Shown here one piece after another: positions 34,223 through 46,900 of a stretch of DNA of 64,000 bases. This stretch comes from Phoronis australis (Eukaryota > Phoronida > Phoronidae): the NCBI GenBank assembly GCA_002633005.1, contig NMRA01000229.1, positions 107,371 to 171,370 on the forward strand, in the 5' to 3' direction. Position 1 is the first letter of the stretch; each line of letters opens with the position of its first letter. A program made the position numbers and the translations under genes. Below the pieces are notes generated by a model. That model saw nothing but the letters and a program-made list of their open reading frames with translations. It searched no databases and was not told the DNA's origin.

Positions 34223-34826
34223 AGCAGCATTGCTGTCATTTTTCAAATGCATTGTGGGACAGTTGTCGGTTCCTGTACATCCAGAGACACCGAAGATAAT
34301 GTGGTTCTCAGCCATGTAAACAATATGAAACAAAGCTGCCTTATAGTCAATTGAACGTATCTGATATTGAAAGCACAAGTCCAATGTAACGTGCTTGTTG
34401 GAGCGTGTGAGCCTAAACAAATTTTAAAAAGGTTTTCTTATAAAAAGATATAATGTACAATAGCAGGGGTTCATCCCAGGAAGGGCTAACAAGCATTACA
34501 TGTATATCTGGCCTACACAATCACGATACAAATGAGTGCAACTGTAATACGCAGTTTAGCGAACACTTTGAAGAAAATTTTCGGGATGCATGCTGAGGCT
34601 GTCACCACAAAAACACAAATTATTAGCACCTCATCAATGTATTCGTGGTGTCACTAGATATATGCTAGTTCATAGCTGTCTCATGATGCATTTGATAAAG
34701 GACACCGCCAACTGAGCATGTTTTTAAAGGGATAGTTAACTTATACTGTCAAGTAAAAAAAAAAACAAATAGCCAACTTCCGTGTTCAGAATTACTAGCC
34801 GAAACATGTACGAAATTGAATGCGTA

Positions 34827-34975
34827 TTATAGCTCCTGTTTGGCTGTAGACTGTTTTTTAAGAAAGCCTATGAAGTCTGCCTTGCTTCTTCCACTGTCAT
34901 AGTCCCGAGGTACCAGACCTTTGCTGAAGTATTTGAATGTAGGGTACCCGCTTACTCCATATTTGGAACAGAGAT
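34827..34975 (-). CDS. PDIA5 last exon, end of module a4 and KQEL
   Basis: Acceptor TTGCAG|AT completes the Asp codon of VDKD. It encodes LCSKYGVSGYPTFKYFSKG, the closing helix, then TAKQEL and TAA (34827-34829). KQEL is a KDEL-type ER retrieval signal; human PDIA5 ends KEEL. Confidence 0.92.
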
Positions 34976-37900
34976 CTGCAAGAAAACACGTTTAGTAGGA
35001 ATAGTAATGAAACACTGAGAGCCTAGACAGATAACACTTCTTCACATTCTTTAGGAATATCAAGGAATAAAAACCTACCAGGTCTCACAATCTAATAATG
35101 TATTCTAAATCAAACTCAAAGTAATTTGGCATTTTCAGTACTGACTTAATTAAATCAAATGCAAGATAAAGCAGGACAGAAAATGTCAATGGCAACTTGG
35201 AGTTAGATTTCGAGTACATTAGAATGTGTGCTCAGGCAGAGCAAAGCCCCCCCACACGTTGGATCTAACCCATCATGATTTTATTCTAACAAGGTGAAAT
35301 CCGACTCATATAGGAGGATGCATAAACACCAACAAGTGTACTGTGAAACTGCCCGAGAAAAAGAAATACCAGGACCGAGGACCAAGTCTCCAAACAAAAG
35401 CTATAATCACATAACCAAACGCGTAGCATGGTTCCAGTACATATTCACCAATTTACTCAAAACGAGCCATGCAATAGGTCAGTTTTCGAGTCAAGTTTCG
35501 AGCACCGAGATTAGACCCCAGGCCCTAATTTCTGCGAAATTTTACCTGTGTTCGGTCAGGTTGCGCCAAAATCGTGTGTATTTTCCACGTCTTACATTAC
35601 GCACCTCAAATGCTCATAGAATATTGGTGAACCAAACAGTCATACTATTCTACAAGCTTTCCACCTGGATTTGGTTTCATAACTCTCAGCAGTATGGGCT
35701 ATCCCTAGTAATGAGCCCATCATTTGTGACTGTATTCTTCAACAGTGTACAGTACAAAGGACAAACACCATGTTCTTCACTGCATTGGGTGACTGTCTCT
35801 TACCATACCAGACAAGTTCTAAAACAGGCTACCTAAGTTTCTCGCAAACATGGCACGAATATCACAAAGTAAAGATTTTAAAGTTTCCTCTAAAACAGGC
35901 TTCCTAAAAATGTTTCATGCGAATAAGACATAGTAAAGATTTGAATCAATGAAACTTTAATGTGAGTGTTGAGAGTTTCTCGAAATGGCTGAGAACGCAA
36001 CTTCACCAGGCTACAAACAATAGCACAACTGTCCATTGTTTAATTATCCGACGATTCAAATACGTGACAACTGACCTTTATCAACAGTACAATCCACTGC
36101 CGCTAATGCACTAGATGAGTCTCCGGCCAGCTCATTGGCTGCTTCTGTGAACTCCGGCTTGGCTCTCTTACAGTGGCCACACCCTGTTTATCAAAATGAA
36201 ACAATGAAAAACAATCGGCAACAATTCATCCATAGCTAACAGTTGAACAGAGGGGCAAACGGTTGTAAACATGCTGTTAACGGGACACTATATCACATTA
36301 ACAGCTGAAAAACACATTTTTGGGATTGGTGTTGAATGTTATAGAGATTTTTGGAGTTACAAACTTTGACCAGAACTACAAAATAACAGACATTTGCTGA
36401 ATTCAAGGCCGTGACTTTACCAACTAAGTATGCTGAGTATGCCGCCAGTAAATGCAGCTAAATCAGCAGACGATGCAAGAGTTTTTGGTTCCATTCTGCG
36501 CTGCGGCTGATCTAGGAAAATGATTTTTCTCATCAGTAGAGTTATTTTAAGATGATAATGCATAAAAAGACAAATAAGATAGTAAAGATATATTAAGGTT
36601 ATCTTTTAATCAATGACCTCGACTCAAATATCGAAAAAAATTATGCCTTTTCAACCATTGAAAGTATATATTATTTTCTGCAAGAAGGAAGACTGAGGAT
36701 TCTAAAAAAATGTTTCTTAGTACTGTCTTTAATATTGTTGCATGACCATGTTTTTAAGGCAAATTTTCATGACCAAGAAAGGTAGCAAAATAACCCCCCC
36801 AGCCGATTTTACTTGAACTTTTTTTTAAACGAAAACTTTACATTATGTCTCAAAAATGCTGTTAGGAATTTTCGGTTATTCACTAAGTTCGGGTTTTCTG
36901 CCACATTATCTCGCAAAACAAGGCATTTTTATAAATTAAAAAACAGTGGTCTTATCCGTATATCCCTCAGTATGCGGATAACTAGGCATTTTAAGGAAAA
37001 ATCCTAACAGCGTTTTTACACTGACATAACATAAAGTTTTTAGTAAAATCAGCTGGGGTGTCATTTTGCTATGAAATCTGTACCTTTCTTGCACACAAAA
37101 ATTTGACTTAAAAACGTCGTCATGTGACAATAATAAAGACACAATAATAAGAGGCATATTTTCAGAATCCTTGGCTATTCTCCTTTCAGAAAACGTATAC
37201 TTTTAATGGTTGACGAATCATGTTTTTTTCCATATTTGACTTAAAATTGAAGTCATTTATTAAGGTTCTAGATAACCATAAAACCGAGCTGTACTAAAGA
37301 TAATTATGTGCTGTTTGTCAGCATATCAACAGCCAACTGATGACAAAATAACAGGTGTTTTCATCTAATGAAATGTCTCTTACTGCATTCTGTATCCTTA
37401 AAATTATTCGCCTATCAATACACCCTACAGGCATTTAGAATAGTGGTTCACACGCTTTGGTTAGGTGCATAATCACTCACATGGCGCATAGAACATGACC
37501 AGTACATGGTCTCTGCTGGCCTGGAATGTATCAAAGTTTTCTGAAGTCAGGTGATTCACTGCACTCGGCTCATCACTCCAGCCTGGCTCTTTGGGTTTCG
37601 GGGGTTCCACTGCCTCAGTGGGACTGTAATGAGCAGGACATGAAGGATAATGGCCGAGATGCAACCTTAGAGGCTTCAGGCACTATAAACTGGACATACC
37701 ATTATTGGGAAAGTCTAAGAGCAAGGAAGTGAAAAAAGATAAATGATCACTCTTATCTTAAAATTCAGCCAATCCTTGTAGGCATGAAATCACATCATCT
37801 GGCAGAGCCAAGCGGTTTGCTCAGGAATTCCAACCCAGCTGAATAAGAGTAGTATTCAAAATGGACTACACAGACTGTGACAGAGCTTAGCCAAACATCT

Positions 37901-40900
37901 CAACAGATTCTGAAACATTTTGCAGTTTGGTCGAATTTTGTCACAACAAATGGCGTTTCTGTCGAGCTTCTGTGGAGGTTTTATTTATCTTTCTTGGGCC
38001 TAATCAAGTCATTTATTCATGAATGGACACGGCCACCAGTATGGGCTGTTCCAGTAAAATCTGTATGGAAGGGGGGGGAAGGCACCTTTTTTCGCACCCA
38101 CCACCCGTAATTTTTTTTTGTTCTTGTGGTTGACTGCACAGGCGCTTGAGTTTATCTGTTCCTCCATCACCACTAAAGTCACTCATTACTAAGAAAACAT
38201 GTTTCTTATATATGGTTATTAGCCATCGAGAAATTCGAACACCTGTGGTTAAATGGGCATGCGGATGAGAACGGAGGGAGTGAAAAAGTCGGAGCTTTTT
38301 GCAAGTTGCATTTTTGTTTCAGTTTTTGATTCTGTGCGGATTGTTTATAAAATTTAATAAAATTACCCACCATCAAACATTTATGGCCCAATTAAACAAC
38401 AACGACCTGTAAATTTTTATTTTTTTTGAAGTACGACCACCAGCCATTTTGAATTTAAATCAAACGCAACCACCCATAAATTTCTACTTCAGTTGCCTTC
38501 CCCCCCACACAGATTTTGCAGGAAGATTTTGTCGAGATTCACTCAACATTTAGTCCTGGTTTTGTGCGCAGAAACTTTGTCGAATTTCAAAGTTGCTCAG
38601 TTTATTTTGAAAACTATTGGACGCGGGCAAAGCGCTACGATGAAGTTTTTGAAATTGTGATGGATTTGTAATTACTTCCATTTCATGCATCACCTTTTCT
38701 CACTTGACTTAAAACTAGGGCACATGCAGTTGCGTGAAAAGGGGCAACCTATAAAAAGTCACCCCAGGCATCACCAAACCTCTGCACGCTAGTTCCCCAG
38801 TATGGTCAGGCAGGACATAATTGCCTTCCAGTGAACGGATACTTAGTCTGATGAAACAAGAGACCACGAAATGAATGATGCTGAACAGGAAGGTAAAACA
38901 TGTGAGACCAAAATGTTAACAGAGTTATCAGCTGCACTGGTGGCTTATGAGCTGGATTTGGAACACCGTTCTATGAGCTTGATCTGGGACAAAATTCTAC
39001 ACGAATGAATGAAATTCCTTGGAGAACTTACTTTTTCATAAAATTAACAATATCTTTAGTCTGACGTCCTTTATTGTAATCAAACTCTTCTTTACCATTT
39101 CTGAAAAAAAAAACAGAACACATTATTTACAAAACCTGTACTTTATACCATTCACATGGCATCTACCCTCTAGCAGGACAAAAGAACACTTGGCAGTCTG
39201 AAAACCTTCGTTTGCAAAATACTCATGAGATGCCCAATTGCCTATCTGACCATCAATCCAAATCTGTTTTTATGATGAAAGCTTTTAAGATAAAAAATAC
39301 AATGAAAGGACACAACAGCAGGCTCTTCGTGGAGAACTGGCAGGCATGAAGTCATTTCTCACCAACGTGGCTGATTAAAGTTCAAAATGTTAACGCCATA
39401 TTAGAAAAACCAATCCTGAAGACACAAAGCAGTTGTCAGTAAGCAAGAAGTGCCGAGTACAAGACACAAACTTAAGGACACAATCACGTAGCCAACAGAC
39501 ATGCGCAAGACAAGACGTTTTTGTTTTGAAGAAAAATTGTTTACCATGTATTCTGTGGAAGTTATGGTTGAAATTTGGCAAGGTGAAGAGGTATGAAGTT
39601 TGGCAAGGTGAAGAGGTATGAAGTTTGGCAAGGTGAAGAGGTATGAAGTTTGGCAAGGTGAAGAGGTATGAAGTTTGGCAAGGTGAAGAGGTATGAAGTT
39701 TGGCAAGGTGAAGAGGTATGAAGTTTAGCAAGGTGAAGAGGTATGAAGTTTGGCAAGGTGAAGAGGTATGAAGTTTGGCAAGGTGAAGAGGTATGAAGTT
39801 TTCTTCTCGTATGCTGCTCACTGATGTGAGGCATCTCATACGATTTTGTATAATTCCAATACGAAGAGAATCGATCACTCAAAAGTATAATTATGGTGTG
39901 ATAATGGAACAAAGAAGTACATACTTACTTGAAATATTTTACTGAAAAGGAAAAAAAAACATATATCAGAAAGTAATCAACAGTATACACGGTACAGACA
40001 TTTATTAGCAAAAATGTTGTAAACGAGCATATACAACAGTTTCTGAGTGCAAACCGAATAAGGAAATTATATCGAGCAGACGGAAAAATGCAATAAAATG
40101 GTAAAGAAGTTTCAGCATGCGGCACTTACTTGTTGGATAACCTCGCACACCGTATTGCGAGGCCACCTGTTGTTCAACAGTGGCATCCACTGCAGCTAAA
40201 ACACCATCGACCTGGATCGGAAGGAATTTATTTGAAGATTATGTAGTGCTGGTTAGACAAGTCAAAACTGGGTAGCTTTATCGTAAGATAAGAACGAAGT
40301 GTATTATTAAGCCAAAGGGGAACTACGTAGAAGGAGAAATGGTTCTTTCCACATATTTTGAAATAGTGTCAGACTGTGTACTGATTTTAAAATAATTTCA
40401 GCGAATCGAAACATGGGTGAAGGGTAGACAGGTAGTGGGAACTTAGCTGAGCAGCGAGCGCTTAACCTGAAATTATTATCTATAGTGGGGTGGGTGCTTA
40501 CGCCAATGTTTGCACTAAAATATGCAATATCTCGCAGCAAAACACAATCTTGAGTATTCACTATATTCTACATAAAAGGCCAAGTGAATACAGAAATTAT
40601 ATTTTTCCATGACGTGACAGCTAATTCCACTTACCAAACATGCTAAGTTGTAGCCCTAAAACAACTTATAACCGTGGAAAGCTATTGACCAGCATCTTCA
40701 CCTTAATAATATATGAAATTTCGATCCGTTATCCCTAAATCCTGGTCGTGGCGGACTGACTTCCAATGCCTAATTATGCTTTCAATCCAGCTGTCATGAC
40801 AGAGTGTTCTGCAAGACTAATAAGACTAACTTTGGACCCTACTGTAATGCCTGAGCATGAGCCCAGACTCCCCCTGTTGCTATGGCAATACTATGAACAC

Positions 40901-43900
40901 CATGAAGGTCACCTGTAGCTGACATGCTTACCTTTTCTGTGTCTAGAATGAGAGCTGCCTCGGCATAGGCTGGCTTCATGGCCTTACAATGACCACACCC
41001 TGTGCACAGAATGACAAGTGTCACTTTATCATACTCCCAACCAACGAAAACTATGGCCAAACCCAGTGTGAAGACAACATGTTTGACTCAACACATTTCC
41101 AACCAATGGAAACAATGACCACACCGTGTGAGGGACTGACAAGCGTCACTTTATCATACTGCCAACCAATAAAAACTATGGTCACACCCAGTGCAAAGAT
41201 TACAAATTAGAGTATTACTCATCACACTGTCAACCAACAACAACAATGACCACACCCTGAGAGAGAATGACAAGTGCGTCTCATCACCCTGTCAACCAAG
41301 GAAAACAATGACCACACTCAGTGTAAGAGTGACAAATCTTCATCTTGTTGCCCATTATTCAGTCATGAATAAACTTAAGGTCAGTACCATTTGCATTTTA
41401 TAACAGGAACACGAGCAAAGAAATGCCACAAACAACAACTAAAATAAACTTACATGGGGCGTAAAACATGACAAGCACTGAGCCATGTGTAGCCATAAAG
41501 TCTTCAAAGCTGGAATCTGTCAAGTGGTTGACAAGTTCCGCCCCTTCTAGTCCTGACCACGCCTCTTCCGGTGGAGGAGTGGGTGGCTTCATGGAAGCGG
41601 GGTTTTGTGGATCTTTCATGAAGTGAACAAAGTCAGCCTCCTGCAATGTCAGTGTAAAACAAAAACCAACTCCATAAAGTGTTCTTAATGTCTGTTCTTA
41701 AAATTCTTGATTAACTCTTTCATTACTTATTGAAATCGCGAACAGCGTAATTCAGAGCTAAGTAAACCCACATTTCGACCAGTTAAGATGGCTAAAAAAC
41801 GATGTTTGAATTAGGCGTCTTACTGCCGGTTTCATATTCCTAATATAATGGCAATCCATTTGTATAACAAGCAAGAACATTCAAACCATCAGCGGCTAAT
41901 GAAATTGTTTATTGAGTTTGGCCAACCCAGAGCACGTACACATTGCACGTGACTTGCATTGGCAGCGGAAATGGAATGGCATCATGGTAAGGCGTATTGC
42001 AAGATTACAAAGGCCTAATTCGACTTCCGATTTCAGGCAGCTAAAAAGGACGAAATACAGTTTAGGTTTTTAACCTACAAAATTCAATGAACATGTATAC
42101 TAATTCAACCGAAGGCAATAAAATAAATTTACAAAATTTATACACAGGAACAGGTATCAGTCAGCAACCATATTCACATGGAATTGCCCAAAAAGAAATT
42201 AAACAAATAATGGTTTCAGTCAGATCTTGAGTTCTGTCAAACAGCGGCTATCCCCATCAGCAAACCTAGAGAAGCAGGGGGGAAGGCACTTTGTTGACAG
42301 TACCCTTCCGCTTAGCATCTGGTCCATGGAGAAACTCAACCCAACATAGGTATTCAACAACAAAATCATAGGAGCAGATACTCTACTTAGCCAAGTGTGG
42401 GTGCTAATCATAACTGTAGCCGTAAGAAATGTCTCAATCACCCACGGGGACCGGCATTCATGAAATCCAACATCAGTCATAATAAGTCAACGTCTACTTT
42501 CTTTGTGTCAAACAGGATGAAATGGTCTTATTGTAAAAATAATTCAGTTATTTAACTGGCATATTTCAGCACTTTCAGCATACCTTTAATTAAGACACTG
42601 CCAGACAAATTTAGATGAAATTCATCAACTGATCTTCTGAAATACATTAATTTACTAGTGCACATAGAACCAGAACCTACCTCCCGTCCACCAGTGTACT
42701 TCTCTTCGTCCCGTCCATAGTTGAAGTAGAGGAATGTTGGGTAGCCACTGACATCATACGTCTGACAGACAGACTGATGTGTTGTGCAATCAACGGCAGC
42801 AAACATGACCTAGAGTAACAGGGTGAAACCGTGACAATAGGGGTGGTAATCGAACAACTTACGGCATCTACACATGAAGGGCATCCTTACCAATTCCTGC
42901 AAAACACTGTCTTGAAAAAGCAATAATTTTGTCTTACACAGCACTCCTTTTTGTCAGTCATATGTGCGCCTGTGCTTGGTAAGCATTCTTGCAGGGCAAG
43001 GTATTTTGGTAAGCCTGGAAAGTGTTGCTCCCAGGGTTTTCGCTTCCGCAAAAAGTGTTTGGTCACCATCTCTTAACAAGAATGGAACTGAACTGAACTG
43101 AGGCATCAAGTGGTTACATGCAAGGTAAAGTTTTAAGTCACAAAAACACAAAGACAATAGCAGTAACTCCAGACAGGGGTTTGGACAGGAAACTAGCCTT
43201 TTCCCTAACCTCAAACAGCCATGTTAACTTCAGCACCTAAATGCAATGAGCTAGGCATGCAAACTAAATTCAGTTCAAGTGAAGGAATGATGTATTGAAC
43301 ATAATTCTCTTGTGGCCTGTCACATGAAACAGTCCCAAACAGGGACTCAGGTAATATTACCTGAATCTTTTTTGTATTTGTTTCGTTCTTTACTCACAGA
43401 TAAAATATTTTTATATCACTATCTTTACTATGACCTCCTCTTTGACTAATGACATTTTCTACTAATATCAACTAAAAACTGAGCCCTCAATTCAATAAAA
43501 TAATTAGGGACTTAGACCTTAAATTAGGGGAGTTGCATGAAAAGATCCTTTTTATTTTCAAGACTACTGAGAATTCAACGTACAGTTCACTCTCGATTTC
43601 TATCAAAGTAAAAAATTGGCATAGTAATGCGACTCAAACAGCATAAGAAAGAAACTTTTTTTAACAAGCTCACAAATACGCTGTGGGTTTAGGGAACTTA
43701 GTTGAGTTCCTAATTCCGACTGTTTCATGCAACAGAGCACTTAAGTTTTAAAGTACTTGCTTCTAGCCCTGGTCAGGGACCAGTAAGCCATTTTCCGCTA
43801 CAGCAGTGACATCCCGAAAAACATAAATTTGCATTGTCGCTGCGTGGGGGTAATAAAGTTGGTGGACAGGGTTACTGAGTCCTTGTTGCTGGTGATTGGA

Positions 43901-46900
43901 CAAATGCAAACACCATTTCATGCCTGCCAACCGGTCAAGTTCAGACATTTAGGTAGATGTTCTGGGTTGAAAATTGTAGAGACAGGGTCCTCTGAGGCTT
44001 GGAATGTTTTTGAAAGTCATGAAAATTAGTAATATGCTGCTTAACTCATTGAAAGAGGAAGTAATATAGCTGGAAATGTGACAGCAGGTACAACACATGT
44101 TTTGTTTAAATTTATTGTAAAAGAATGCTCGTTCCACAGTATTTTGTGTACCGACTGTGAAATGCATGCATCTGATCAATAATGAAGAAACCAACATGAA
44201 AAGCCTTCCAACCTTCATGTAACTGGTGAAAATAACAAGAACAAATTTCGGAGCATAGGCCAAAGGGAATAGATTACAGATTTCAAAAAATAACTCTGCC
44301 AAAATGGAGAAGATCGCAGCTGAATGTGTCACTGTTTTTGCAAATTGCTCTAGGTCACTAGATGAATGTTCCATCTTTGTATTCAGTCCGGAGAGTTTAA
44401 CATGTATTTGTTGGCAATGACAGGTGTGCTTGCCATGCGCTATAATACCAACGTAGTCAAATAAGTCTAAAGCGAAATAGAATAAATACCAAGAAATTTG
44501 ATGCCTTCTAAGAATTTTGGATATCAATCCACTTTTGGTTTTCTAATGAAAAGATGAAACGTTGAATTGAACATGAACTTTTTTATTTGTGCGGCGATCG
44601 TCCGGTTTTTGATTTTGGTTTTCAGCATTGAAGAAACACCAGCAAGCTGCCTGGACCAGAGATAATCATGCTCTACTCAAGACTTGTTTAGAATTGACCA
44701 ATCGTGTACCGAGCTTTGAGAACACTTTCACATTCGATGCTGTGTGATTGGTTAGCTTTTTAGCCGCGTTTGGTGGTCGCTGGACCTGAATATGATCAAC
44801 ACAAGGTTATGATCTAATCTACACGACCACTCACTTTGTTTTCTTCCTTGTACTTAGCTGCAGCTTGCATGAAGTGAGGTTTGGCTGCCTTACAGTGGCC
44901 GCACCCTGTGGGCAAGAGGGAAAAGAAAAGGAGATAGACACACACACACGCACAATATAGTTTTCAAAAAGTTAATGTTTCTTCTAGTCAAAAAATTAGA
45001 GAAATCGAAAAGCATAAATAGGCGTTTTAAGCATTTTCACCTTGTTTCTCTCAGAGTGTTCTTTGCATGACTTTGTCAAGCCCCATGTTTGGAAACTTTT
45101 TTTGAAAACTACTGCACACTAACAGAAACACAAGAGAACAACAACAACAATAACAATAAAGCCATATCCTGAAACAAGCACTACTTGGTTGAGAAGTAAG
45201 AAAATAGACACCTTGCAAGAGCGGTAATGCACTCAAAGGTGAGCGTTTCTGATGAGTGCAAAAGATAATGAACGAGATATCGCAAATCTATGGACGAACT
45301 TTTTCAGCTTTGTGTCACTACCAACAATGCAGCATTTTTGGATGGCATTTGAAGGGCGATAATAACATCTTTTTAATAATAGGTGAAAACAAAGATTACC
45401 AAACTGCACAGTGTCCATCAGATACGAAGCAAGAAGGGAACATACCGCAAATTTCAAAATGGGGCAATTACGGTACAAATGAAATACTTCACAAGCCATC
45501 TCGGGATGGGACGCTAGTCCATCGTTCCTAAGTTGCTCTCCAATCACAGCTGGTACTCATTTGCTCCACAACAAAGCTGACTGGAGCAATGGAGCTAAAG
45601 GTTCTGGCTCAAGAACACAGCAAGGCAGTAGCCTGGCCTCAAACTCAGCCTTTCGGCTGACAAACTGATGGTAACCAACGAGAGCCGTACAGGGTGGTGC
45701 AATATTTATGGTGTTGTTTGCAACTCACTCTGTGTGTACAGGGTGTGCCAAAACAATGGTACAGTTGCTTTGAGACAAGGTCCAAATGAAAACTAGAAGT
45801 TTTCAAAAAATCAATTTAGTTTTCACATGCTGCTATAAACCATGACAAACGTTAAAGATGATTTCTTTGTGACGCAAATTTGCTCTTCTACGGCAACTTC
45901 AATCCTCAATTGAGATGACAATAAAGAAGTAGCAACAGCAGTTGGTAACGCAGGTGATAACAGGTCACTATAACCTGCAGTTGGTAATGCAGGTGATAAC
46001 AGGTCACTATAACCTGCAGTTGGTAATGCAGGTGCTAACAGGTCACTTAGTAACCAGCACTTGGGAATACAAGTGATAACAGGTCACTGTAACCTGCAGT
46101 TGGTAATGCAAGTGATAACAGGACACTGTAACCTGCAGGTGGTAATGCAAGTGATAACAGGACACTGTAACCTGCAGTTGGTAATACAAGTGGTAACAGG
46201 TCAATGTAACCTGCGTTGGTAATGCAAGTGATAGCAGGACACTGTAACCTGCAGTTGGTAATGCAAGTGATAACAGGACACCGTAACCTGCAGTTGGTAA
46301 TGCAGGTGCTAACAGGTCACTTAGTAAACAGCACTTGGGAATACAAGTGATAAAGGTCACTGTAACCTGCATTGGTAATGCAAGTGNAAACTCCACCTCT
46401 CCATTTCTACAAAGAAACAAAAACGCAACATTAACATTAATTAATGGTGTAGTAGGCTGAAACCAAACCGAATATTCGTTATATTACAAGCGAGATCATG
46501 TTTTGTTAGTTAAAAATCCACAAAGTTTAAACAATGTCCAGAACGCCTAAAGGCATCCACCAATACAATAGCGACATGTTTTTGAGGATTGAATGGCGTA
46601 TTTTAAGTGATCCTTGTGAACTAATCCCCCGAGTATGTTGCCAAATATTTAGGAAACAACTCTTAAAAGTAATAAATTTTATATTTTTTGAAAGTAGGCC
46701 TGATAGTTAACTTTACATCAATTTGCCAATAATTGGAGCTCATGACCATGCCTTAACAATAAAATTTACCAAAAAATTGCAAAGAGACACTTCTAATAAC
46801 ATGACCAAATTTCATTTGTTACAAATGTCAAAGACGACATCCCACAAATGTTACCAGTCTTCTAATGACTTCACTTTCGATCTTCTACTGCTTTTAATGA

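Larger units (their letters stand above)
29641..34826. other. space between two convergent genes
   Basis: No confident gene. A 115-residue minus ORF at 30225-30572 is unrecognised. Hairpin elements lie at 30578-30696, 32947-33069 and 33422-33542, and an allelic duplication at 31418-32615. Confidence 0.5.

Noticed and set aside
39390-39912. Overlapping minus ORFs of 101, 116 and 162 residues
   Set aside because: They are the 25-bp minisatellite read in different frames.
46043-46420. 125-residue minus ORF
   Set aside because: Apart from the NGEVEF residues of the PDIA5 exon it is the 39-bp minisatellite.
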